The translations under genes and the position numbers were made by a program. Positions 53,908-60,477 of a stretch of DNA of 60,477 bases are shown here, one piece after another (the stretch's first letter is position 1; each line of letters begins with the position of its first letter). Under the pieces are notes generated by a model. It worked only from the letters and a program-made list of their open reading frames with translations, had not been told where the DNA came from and did not search any database. The stretch is from assembly GCA_007694035.1 (NCBI GenBank), contig RECM01000136.1, positions 1 to 60,477 of the forward strand, given 5' to 3'. This DNA is from Balneolaceae bacterium. Its GTDB lineage: Bacteria; Bacteroidota; Rhodothermia; Balneolales; Cyclonatronaceae.

Positions 53908-54382
53908 TATGGCTGGCTGTAAATATGATCAGTTCAGTGGATTCTGTTAACCGAAGCAAATATAAAAAGAACTTTCATCATCCTTAGCATATTCTGATGA
54001 ACAGATTCAGAAAAGCCCTTACAAGCGCAGCGGCCCTGTTTCAGCTTCATTTTATTGGTCCGCATAATTGAGCAGATCGTTTGGAATTTTTTGCCCTGTA
54101 GTTACTGCTGATGTATCTGAGCCAGGCTGCAACCATAACAGTGCTGCATTTCTTCTGTAATAATTGAGATTGTAACCAATCCTGGTATTCGGGGGAACAC
54201 TTTTAATTATGCTTTTTATGCATAACAGTTGAAAAAATGCCGGAAATAATGCATTTTTTCAAATTAGTTTACTGTCGTATGCCTTACGTGGCAAATGGCG
54301 ACCTCTAAAACAGGATCAGTTTCATCCTGAAATCGCAGTTGACAGACGGCAGGAAATTTCAATAAAACGAAATTCAATAGAT
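53908..54382. other. non-coding spacer with two inverted repeats
   Basis: No gene is supported. TTATGC and GCATAA (54207-54225, 7-base spacer) and GAAAAAATGC and GCATTTTTTC (54231-54260, perfect 10-bp arms with a 10-base spacer) lie side by side and share the ATGC/GCAT core. They could be operator sites for the divergent genes or a weak AT-rich terminator. A TATATTTG element for gdhA lies at 53964-53957 on the minus strand. A 24-codon frame at 53997-54071 is too short to credit. Confidence 0.5.
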
Positions 54383-54886
54383 ATGCTGAATGGGAATGTA
54401 TTAGTTCTGAACCAGGATTACCAGCCACTCAGCGTATGCAACGTTAAAAAATCGCTGTTACTGCTGTTTCTTGACAAGGCTGAATTACTGCACGAAGATC
54501 CCCAGAAAAAAATAAAAACTGTGCGTTATAACTATGATTATCCATCTGTTATACGCCTGCGGCGGTATGCACGGATACCATTCAAGCATATAGTTCTCAC
54601 AAGAAAAAACATTGTAAAAAGAGACGCCTATAAATGCCAGTATTGTGGGACTTCTGAAAACCTGACCATCGATCATGTGATACCTAAAAGTAAAGGCGGC
54701 AAAGATACCTGGGAAAACCTTGTAACGGCCTGTACAGTATGTAACCATAAAAAAGGCAACAGAACACCCAGAGAGGCCGGTATGCCGCTTCGGAGAACAC
54801 CATTTCGCCCGAACCATATCATTTTTCTGAGAGATTTTCATGGCCAGGTTGATGATCACTGGAAACCCTATCTATACATGGCCTGA
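54383..54886 (+). CDS. HNH endonuclease-family protein (COG1403 type)
   Basis: A 167-residue protein with an HNH domain at about 88-145: [29 protein letters not shown], then [13 protein letters not shown]. Two CxxC pairs would hold a structural zinc and the DH/N/H residues form the nuclease site. The N-terminal part ([29 protein letters not shown]) is the conserved opening of a widespread, uncharacterised Bacteroidota/cyanobacterial group, and [14 protein letters not shown] also fits it. It is not associated with restriction or phage genes here, so a housekeeping role is likely. It is followed by mnmA after 130 bases. Confidence 0.85.
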   Translation: MLNGNVLVLNQDYQPLSVCNVKKSLLLLFLDKAELLHEDPQKKIKTVRYNYDYPSVIRLRRYARIPFKHIVLTRKNIVKRDAYKCQYCGTSENLTIDHVIPKSKGGKDTWENLVTACTVCNHKKGNRTPREAGMPLRRTPFRPNHIIFLRDFHGQVDDHWKPYLYMA

Positions 54887-55016
54887 TGCAGGTGCGCCAA
54901 CACAGCAACGCTGATACCAGAAGCCATTTCCACCCGTTGATGAGTTTGTGCCGGTAAATCTTGCGAAAAATTCGTAAATTTACAGGTTATAAACCCATCG
55001 ATTACAACACCAGATA

Positions 55017-56129
55017 ATGAGCGGTAAAGGAAAAGTTTTAGTTGCAATGAGCGGGGGGGTCGACTCCTCCGTAGCTGCTGTGATGCTAAAAGAACAGGGC
55101 TATGAAGTTATTGGTATTACCATGAAAACATGGGATTACTCAACAGCAGGCGGGAATAACGGAAAAGAAACGGGCTGCTGCTCACTCGAGTCGATGAACG
55201 ATGCGCGCCAGGTAGCCAATAAATACGGTTTCAGCCATTTTATTGTAGATATACGCGAAGAATTTGGAGACTGGGTAATTGATCGTTTTGTAGACGAGTA
55301 TATGGCCGGCAGAACACCCAATCCCTGTGTTCTCTGTAATACGCACATCAAGTGGGAAGCCCTCATGAAAAGGGCAAATAACCTCGGGTGTGATTTTATC
55401 GCTACCGGTCATTATGCAAAGGTTAGGGAAGAAAACGGCCGTTTTGTGATCTCCCGCGGGCTTGATATGAATAAGGATCAGTCGTATGCGCTCTGGGGCG
55501 TATCTCAAAAGAATTTATCAAGAACAAGGTTCCCTCTTGGCGGGTACACAAAAACTGAAATACGTCAGATGGCTCACGATTTTGATCTGTTTAACGTAGC
55601 CAACAAGAAAGACTCCTACGAAATCTGCTTTGTGCCCGATAACGATTATCGCAGGTTTCTGAAAGACCGTGTTGAAGGCCTTGAAGAAAAAGTGGACGGC
55701 GGCCTGTTTGTTGACAAGCACGGGAATGTGGTGGGAAAACATAAAGGGTATCCTTTCTATACGATCGGCCAAAGAAGAGGGCTCCATCTGCCTATGGGCA
55801 AACCGGTATATGTTACAAACATCAATCCGCAAACCAATGTCATTACAGTGGGCGAGGAAGAGGAACTCGAAAACACATACTGCACTGCCCGGCAGATCAA
55901 TATGGTGAAGTATGAAAAGATTTCGCAGGAAGAGATGCCCGTTATTGGTGCAATCCGTTATAATGATGATGGAGCCCCGGGTTTCCTCACACAAACCGGC
56001 GACGATGAACTCACCATCCGGTTTGCTGATGCGCGGCATGCCATTACCCCCGGCCAGGCTCTTGTCTGCTATGAAAACGATGATGTGATCGCCGGTGGAT
56101 GGATCCATAAGGTAAGTCTGGATCAGTAA
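55017..56129 (+). CDS. mnmA: tRNA-specific 2-thiouridylase MnmA
   Basis: MnmA makes 2-thiouridine at position 34 of tRNAs for Lys, Glu and Gln, using sulfur relayed from a cysteine desulfurase. The PP-loop for ATP is SGGVDSS (12-18). The catalytic cysteines are Cys104 (NPCVLCN) and Cys204 (SYEICFVPD). The GCCSLESMNDAR segment near 53-64 is typical of the Bacteroidota form. The C-terminal tRNA-binding and beta-barrel regions are complete. It is followed by the deacetylase-like gene after nine bases. Confidence 0.97.
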   Translation: MSGKGKVLVAMSGGVDSSVAAVMLKEQGYEVIGITMKTWDYSTAGGNNGKETGCCSLESMNDARQVANKYGFSHFIVDIREEFGDWVIDRFVDEYMAGRTPNPCVLCNTHIKWEALMKRANNLGCDFIATGHYAKVREENGRFVISRGLDMNKDQSYALWGVSQKNLSRTRFPLGGYTKTEIRQMAHDFDLFNVANKKDSYEICFVPDNDYRRFLKDRVEGLEEKVDGGLFVDKHGNVVGKHKGYPFYTIGQRRGLHLPMGKPVYVTNINPQTNVITVGEEEELENTYCTARQINMVKYEKISQEEMPVIGAIRYNDDGAPGFLTQTGDDELTIRFADARHAITPGQALVCYENDDVIAGGWIHKVSLDQ

Positions 56130-56138
56130 CGGAGTATC

Positions 56139-57584
56139 GTGATACGCGTTTGCATTGATGTTCCGCCCCTCTTTTACCCCAAGGCGGAATATGCCTTCCG
56201 GAACCTGCTCACGATGCTGCGCCTGAAGATGGCTATAGTAAAGGCGGAGGAAATCGAAGCAGAAGGCGGTATATATTACGGGTTTAACTGTCTTATCAGT
56301 GATAAACAGTCCGGCAAGAATGTGGTTAGCATCAGTGCATCAACCGATGCCTTCGACTTTTTCAGCACCCGTAAACCGCTTGACATTTCGGGTGTTGCCA
56401 CAATACAGGGGGTTCTAACAGATAAGATCCCGGTTCTGTTTCAAGGCCGGGCGACTCCGGATATAAACAAGTCTGGTTCAGAAAACAGGCCAGACATTAT
56501 TGCATCAGTCTTTTTCTTTCTGAGCGACTGGCAGAACGGTACAGCGGGAGAACCTGATAAACACGGAAGATGCAGATTCTCTGACAGTCTCCAAAACAAG
56601 CTGGGCATTGACTATCCGATCGTTAATGAATACGCGCTACTACTTGGCAGATGGTTAGAGGCTGCCGGAATTAAACCAGGTAAAATGAACTGGAATGGTT
56701 CCGCCTTCGCACTGGCTCTGACACACGATATTGACCGGCTAAAGAAGAAAACAAAAGGTACCTGGGCCAGGGAATCTGTTGATTTTCTGCTTCTGAACAG
56801 GAACAAAAAATCGTTTCCTGAGCGCCTCGACCGCTGGCAGGCTTCCATACTCGATTTGCTGACTCCCGGTGACACTTATCAGGATTCAATACTGAAATTA
56901 TTGGAGTTTTCCGGAAAAGCCGGTATCCGGCCCACGCTGTTCATCCAGTCGAATATCCACAAACACCCCAATGATTCGGCCAATTATCTTGACCTGCCAT
57001 TTTTTGATAAAATGGTAGAAAGGATATCAGAAACAGGGGGAGAAATCGGGTTTCATCCCGGGTATGAAGCAGGGTATAACAGCGGGTTATTTGCCGAAGA
57101 ACTCAATCAGCTGCAGCAGAAAACCGGAAACAGGATCAGGTCGGTCCGTTTCCATTACCTGCGTTTTGACCCGGAACAGCATGTGGAATTATTAGTGAAG
57201 CATTCCATTGAAAACGATTCCTCAGTTGCCTGGGCCGAACAAGCCGGCTCACGAACCGGCACCGTTTCGCCCCATACACTATTTGACCGCAACAAAAACA
57301 GCGATTCAAACGTAATTGAACTTCCAATGATAGCCATGGATGTTCAATTACTGAACTACATGAATCTAAATATTTCAGAGTCTGTTGCTTTGTTGAGAAA
57401 ACAAGTAGATTTGGTTGAACGTTACAACGGGGTTGTTGTCTGGAATTACCACCATCACACATATGATCCGATCGAAGCACCCGGCTGGCACCGGATGTTC
57501 GGTCAGTCACTTAATTATGCAATTGAAAGGAAACCTTACAATGAAACATTTCAAGGCATTTCTAAAGCCTGGTCTGCGATATAG
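56139..57584 (+). CDS. polysaccharide deacetylase-like protein
   Basis: A 481-residue cytoplasmic-looking protein with no signal peptide. The region from about 190 onward resembles the NodB/polysaccharide deacetylase barrel: ALTHDIDR (motif 1 with the THD-type metal site), FIQSN, GGEIGFHPGYEAG (motif 2 region with His), RFHYLRFDP (motif 3-like), and a final VWNYHHHTYDP. The N-terminal 180 residues form a separate domain also seen in such proteins in Bacteroidota. The start is GTG, supported by GGAG just upstream. It is nine bases after mnmA. It may act on sugar polymers or glycan precursors; the substrate is unknown. The following gene begins inside its last 44 bases. Confidence 0.78.
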   Translation: MIRVCIDVPPLFYPKAEYAFRNLLTMLRLKMAIVKAEEIEAEGGIYYGFNCLISDKQSGKNVVSISASTDAFDFFSTRKPLDISGVATIQGVLTDKIPVLFQGRATPDINKSGSENRPDIIASVFFFLSDWQNGTAGEPDKHGRCRFSDSLQNKLGIDYPIVNEYALLLGRWLEAAGIKPGKMNWNGSAFALALTHDIDRLKKKTKGTWARESVDFLLLNRNKKSFPERLDRWQASILDLLTPGDTYQDSILKLLEFSGKAGIRPTLFIQSNIHKHPNDSANYLDLPFFDKMVERISETGGEIGFHPGYEAGYNSGLFAEELNQLQQKTGNRIRSVRFHYLRFDPEQHVELLVKHSIENDSSVAWAEQAGSRTGTVSPHTLFDRNKNSDSNVIELPMIAMDVQLLNYMNLNISESVALLRKQVDLVERYNGVVVWNYHHHTYDPIEAPGWHRMFGQSLNYAIERKPYNETFQGISKAWSAI

Positions 57585-58329
57585 CCTGCTCATATTACTG
57601 ATTAGTAGTCTTATTCCGGCCCACATTGCCATGAGCCAGGAGTATTTTGAAGGCACGCTGTTTTTTAAAGGCTACGAACTTGAAAACGGGCAAATGCAGG
57701 AGTCAGGTTCCTTTACACTTGTCTGCAATAAAGACAGGATGCGCATACTTACAGATGGAGATAAAACATCCACTGATATGCTTCCCGGTGTTGAATCCGA
57801 TCAGATTCTAATCCGCCACGACAAGCAGGATTTTGTGATATTTACAAGTGAAATCGAAGCGCTTAGCATCACCAAAACCGATATTGAAGGAATTTTTGGA
57901 ATGTTTAAAGCCTTTATGGGAGCTGAAGAATCAAAAACTGCACCTGAACCAACAGGAGATCTGAAGAAAACAGGAAAATCAGATACCTTTAGTGGATATA
58001 AAGCCAGCCAGTGGATCTACACCAATGATGACAACGAAGAGGTGCATCTATGGATGTCGGAGAGCATGAAGCTCAACTGGGGCATGTTCAAGGAACCCTG
58101 GTTCTCGAGTATGTCATCCGATTTCTCCGGTCCATTTTCAAAAATTATTGAAGACGGTTATGTTCCTCTAAGGGTAGAAGCCTATAAAGATGGTGAGCTT
58201 ACCATGGTGCTGGAAACGGAACGGGTATTGAAGCAGAGAATACCCAACAGTGACCTCGATGTACCTTCCGGTGTTAAAATCAAAACACTTCAGCAGATGA
58301 TGATGGAACAGTTCCAGGGTCGGAATTAA
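57541..58329 (+). CDS. secreted DUF4412-like protein, unknown
   Basis: A 262-residue exported protein. The ATG giving MKHFKAFLKPG is chosen because it yields a clear signal peptide ending near AMSQ (about residue 33) and has AAGGAA upstream; a longer frame from 57415 has no signal and runs deeper into the upstream gene. The mature part (YFEGTLFFKGYELENGQM, FTLVCNKDRMRI, ILIRHDKQDFVIF, GYKASQWIYTNDDNEEVHLW) follows the pattern of DUF4412-type beta-rich envelope proteins. The start lies within the last 44 bases of the deacetylase-like gene, so translation may be coupled. Ligand and role unknown. Confidence 0.75.
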   Translation: MKHFKAFLKPGLRYSLLILLISSLIPAHIAMSQEYFEGTLFFKGYELENGQMQESGSFTLVCNKDRMRILTDGDKTSTDMLPGVESDQILIRHDKQDFVIFTSEIEALSITKTDIEGIFGMFKAFMGAEESKTAPEPTGDLKKTGKSDTFSGYKASQWIYTNDDNEEVHLWMSESMKLNWGMFKEPWFSSMSSDFSGPFSKIIEDGYVPLRVEAYKDGELTMVLETERVLKQRIPNSDLDVPSGVKIKTLQQMMMEQFQGRN

Positions 58330-58335
58330 GGAATA

Positions 58336-59097
58336 ATGTCAAAATACCGGTTGTTGTCTGTCAGGTATATCCTGTTACTCGTTTCATTCATGATGATCTC
58401 ATGTTCGGCATCCAGAAATGGTGTTGAACACGAGCCCTACTATTTATCAGGATTTGAGTACTGGAACTACTCAATGGCCGACTTCATTGACGATGATGAA
58501 GTGATAGCCTCCATAATAGTTCCTTACAGAACCGACATTGAGGGTCAGCTGAGTACTGTTCTTACCAGAAGTACCGGAATCATCGAAAGGGGAAAACCCG
58601 AAGGCGCTCTCGGAAATCTGACAGCCGATATACTCCGTAACCGGGCAACCCGGGAGATAGACAGCACAGTACACATAGCAATTCTGAACAACGGTGGTCT
58701 GAGGGTACCCCTGCCCGAGGGACCGGTAAATATCGGGCATATTTTTGAACTGATGCCGTTTGAAAACCATATCACCATTCTGAAGCTCACCGGTGAACAA
58801 GTGATCAGCCTTGCCGACGAAATTGCTGCTGTTGGAGGTGAACCTGTTAGCGGCATCCGGTTCAGGATAAAAAATGGAAGGGCTGAGGATGTACTTGTGG
58901 GAAGCAGGTCTGTAGATCCGGATGAGAAATACTGGATTGCAACCAATAACTGGCTTGCTGATGGAGGTGGAGATATGCCAACGTTATGGTCGCCGCAGGA
59001 AAGACGGGACATGCAGGTACTCATCAGAGATGCATTCATTGAGTATCTGAAGTATATGCCGGTGATTGAACCTGTAACAGATTCGAGAATACGATAG
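58336..59097 (+). CDS. lipoprotein with 5'-nucleotidase C-terminal (substrate) domain
   Basis: A 253-residue predicted lipoprotein (lipobox MISCSA, cysteine near residue 23) that contains only the C-terminal substrate-binding domain of UshA-type 5'-nucleotidases: GALGNLTADILR, AILNNGGLRVPLPEGPVNIGHIFELMPFEN, and ATNNWLADGGGDM. The catalytic metallophosphatase half is encoded by the next gene, two bases downstream, in reverse of the usual N-to-C order. The two products presumably meet in the periplasm to make one nucleotide-degrading enzyme. The split is a clean domain boundary, not a frameshift, since both proteins have their own export signals. Confidence 0.9.
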   Translation: MSKYRLLSVRYILLLVSFMMISCSASRNGVEHEPYYLSGFEYWNYSMADFIDDDEVIASIIVPYRTDIEGQLSTVLTRSTGIIERGKPEGALGNLTADILRNRATREIDSTVHIAILNNGGLRVPLPEGPVNIGHIFELMPFENHITILKLTGEQVISLADEIAAVGGEPVSGIRFRIKNGRAEDVLVGSRSVDPDEKYWIATNNWLADGGGDMPTLWSPQERRDMQVLIRDAFIEYLKYMPVIEPVTDSRIR

Positions 59098-59099
59098 GA

Positions 59100-60038
59100 A
59101 TGGATAGAAAATATTTTATAAAAACACTGGGTACACTTGGTCTTGGAGCCGGTTTTATGGGCTTCAAACCTCTTGAATCGTTTGCTGCCCGTTTTCCCGA
59201 TAAAAGACTTGTCATTCTGCACACAAACGATACTCATGCCCGGATTGATCCGTTTCCCGATGGATCACGCTACGAAGGTCTTGGAGGGGCGGCAAGAAGA
59301 GCAACTCTGATAAAGCAACTGAAATCATCAACACCAGGCACTACACTTCTGCTGGATGCCGGTGATGTTTTTCAGGGTACGCCTTATTTTAATTTCTATG
59401 GCGGTGCCCTTGATTTTAAACTGATGACCGAGATGGGTTATGACGCAAGTACTATCGGCAACCATGAGTTCGACAATGGGGTTGAGGGTTTTGCCAACGT
59501 TGCAGGTCATGCCGGTTTTCCATTTGTAAGCTCAAATTATGATTTTGGCAACTCGCCCATGGCTCCATATGTTCAGCCCAACCTGGTGAAAAGGGTAAAT
59601 GGCATCAAAGTTGGTATTTTTGGCCTGGGGGTTGCATTTGAAAACCTGGTGCTGCCCCATCTTCACAAAGGTGTGGTTTATAATGATCCGCTTTTGAAAG
59701 CCAATCAAATGGTGAGTGTGCTGCGTCGGGGCTATGATTGCGATCTCGTGATATGTCTAAGCCACCTTGGCTACAACTACTCAGATGGACGCGTAAGCGA
59801 CAGGGTGATAGCTCAGCAGATTGACGGAATAGATCTGATTATTGGCGGACATACACATACATTTCTCGATGAACCTGAAGTATTCGATAAACCGGACGGC
59901 CGGTCAACCATCGTAACACAAGTTGGATTTGCCGGGATGGTTCTCGGAAGCATAACGTTCGAATTCGACCGGCAGAACAGGCTCACTTCTGCCTATGCTG
60001 CGAATACACGGATAGATAACTCCATCCGGGAAAGTTAA
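59100..60038 (+). CDS. metallophosphatase half of a split 5'-nucleotidase
   Basis: A 312-residue exported metallophosphoesterase. The dinuclear metal site is complete: LHTNDTHAR, DAGDVFQGTP, GNHEFDNG, LSHLGYN and GGHTHTF. It lacks the C-terminal nucleotide-binding domain, which is encoded by the gene just upstream. The N-terminus (MDRKYFIKTLGTLGLGAGF) looks like a signal with a Tat-like flavour (RK instead of RR), then a hydrophobic stretch up to about residue 30. Activity on nucleotides is likely in combination with the partner. It is convergent with a small membrane protein gene three bases away. Confidence 0.92.
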   Translation: MDRKYFIKTLGTLGLGAGFMGFKPLESFAARFPDKRLVILHTNDTHARIDPFPDGSRYEGLGGAARRATLIKQLKSSTPGTTLLLDAGDVFQGTPYFNFYGGALDFKLMTEMGYDASTIGNHEFDNGVEGFANVAGHAGFPFVSSNYDFGNSPMAPYVQPNLVKRVNGIKVGIFGLGVAFENLVLPHLHKGVVYNDPLLKANQMVSVLRRGYDCDLVICLSHLGYNYSDGRVSDRVIAQQIDGIDLIIGGHTHTFLDEPEVFDKPDGRSTIVTQVGFAGMVLGSITFEFDRQNRLTSAYAANTRIDNSIRES

Positions 60039-60041
60039 TCG

Positions 60042-60314
60042 TTATAGTATACCGGCGTGGTGCTTTCTGCGATCTTTCAGATGGTATGCCTGATACGCTA
60101 TGAATGCTATGAATGCAAAAGGAAGAAACAGTCCAAATCCGAAAGTTGCCCATCCAAGTATGAGACCTGCCCACAGCACCAGGGGACTAAGCAACAGAAT
60201 AATTGCACCTAGCCCATAATGCCCTTTGTAAATATGCCCGAGACCGGGTATAACACTTTGAATGGCAGCTATCCGGTTCCGGCGTTCTTCAATTGATACA
60301 TTACCGTTCGTCAT
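60042..60314 (-). CDS. small TM2-like membrane protein
   Basis: A 90-residue membrane protein with a short charged lead (ERRNRIAAIQS), then VIPGLGHIYKGHYGLGA followed by two hydrophobic segments (about 33-52 and 54-73) and a basic end (YHLKDRRKHH). The PG-LG-HIYKG element is the same kind of motif found in the DUF5683-like region of the propeller protein at 48,466-50,244 (IPGFGQYYKGQ) and in TM2-type proteins. Function unknown. The region beyond it to the window end shows no further gene. Confidence 0.75.
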   Translation of the reverse strand: MTNGNVSIEERRNRIAAIQSVIPGLGHIYKGHYGLGAIILLLSPLVLWAGLILGWATFGFGLFLPFAFIAFIAYQAYHLKDRRKHHAGIL

Positions 60315-60477
60315 ATGCCCTCCTTATTGGGTGGCTATCTGCAAATAATATAATATTCATCAGAGAATATATAAATATGCTTACAGTCTGCTTTGCAACT
60401 TAGAATCATTCAAAGTTACCGGAGCAAGAGATATTTTGTCATGCCTGGGCAGGCAGATATGACAAAGATACAGGTAT

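Noticed and set aside
53997-54071. 24-codon frame beginning MNRFRKALTSAAALF, resembling a truncated signal peptide.
   Set aside because: Too short, no start context and no continuation in any frame; probably chance.
58545-59237. 230-residue open frame antisense across the two nucleotidase genes.
   Set aside because: Both sense genes have intact motifs; the antisense frame crosses a gene boundary and shows no domain.
58336-60038. Split nucleotidase as a frameshifted single gene.
   Set aside because: Domain order is reversed relative to the fused enzyme and each protein has its own export signal, so a frameshift cannot explain it.

Overview
The window looks like a chromosomal segment of a bacterium of the Bacteroidota/FCB group, most likely a Balneolia/Rhodothermia-type member. 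Supporting signs: a secreted protease ending in a type IX secretion (T9SS) sorting domain with the NYPNPFNPST motif; an AccD whose zinc ribbon has lost three of four cysteines, as I recall for Bacteroidota AccD proteins; a groESL promoter of the TTG-N20-TAnnTTTG kind; and a MnmA, KamA-family protein and HNH protein of the type common in this group. No rRNA, tRNA, CRISPR, prophage or transposase gene was seen. Genus-level placement is not possible from this sequence alone.

Layout. 1-5.5 kb (minus strand): YheT-type hydrolase, phosphohexomutase, an intergenic composite repeat, lgt and cysS. 5.6-8.8 kb (plus): glycerate 2-kinase-like, BatA/B-like VWA membrane protein and HAD phosphatase, joined by ATGA overlaps and followed by a candidate small structured RNA with a strong terminator. 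9.2-12.8 kb (minus): mgtE, an SDR and alanine dehydrogenase. 12.9-15.9 kb (plus): rsmA, then groES-groEL behind a Bacteroidota-type promoter with one clear and one degenerate CIRCE operator. 15.9-19.7 kb: ABC exporter (minus) and a 602-residue conserved protein of unknown function (plus). 20-24 kb: a T9SS-targeted metzincin protease overlapping a small lipoprotein that looks like a stand-alone protease prodomain, then a UDG-superfamily protein. 24-27.7 kb (minus): two-gene ABC transporter, pdxB and a small membrane-anchored protein. 27.8-35.3 kb (plus): pyrimidine nucleoside phosphorylase, then a compact cluster of PspA (an ESCRT-III relative), two coiled-coil proteins (one with membrane segments), enoyl-CoA hydratase, CorC/HlyC-type CBS protein and a double-AAA ATPase. 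35.4-44.2 kb: lipocalin-like secreted protein, xseA, pyrC, KamA-family radical SAM protein, and a pair of secreted M16 proteases, one active and one inactive. 44.5-52 kb (plus): tsaB, accD, obgE-dprA, a propeller/membrane protein and a large coiled-coil protein. 52-54 kb (minus): RsbW-like kinase and glutamate dehydrogenase. 54.4-60.3 kb: HNH protein, mnmA, a polysaccharide-deacetylase-like protein, a DUF4412-like protein, a 5'-nucleotidase split over two genes, and a small TM2-like protein.

How genes may work together. The pspA cluster has the parts list of a membrane-remodelling machine: an ESCRT-III-like polymer, accessory coiled coils, a membrane anchor and an AAA motor. The protease/lipoprotein pair suggests an enzyme made together with a cell-retained inhibitor. 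The groESL unit should be repressed by HrcA. Housekeeping genes for lipoprotein maturation (lgt), tRNA charging and modification (cysS, tsaB, mnmA), rRNA methylation (rsmA), fatty-acid initiation (accD), B6 synthesis (pdxB) and pyrimidine metabolism (pyrC, deoA/pdp) are scattered among them.

Caution on assembly: at 52,075-52,089 there is an exact 15-base match to the 3' end of the Illumina read-1 adapter, directly after a perfect 10-bp fold-back. The contig may be chimeric there, the end of the coiled-coil gene at 50,504-52,072 may be artefactual, and genes on the two sides may not be true neighbours.
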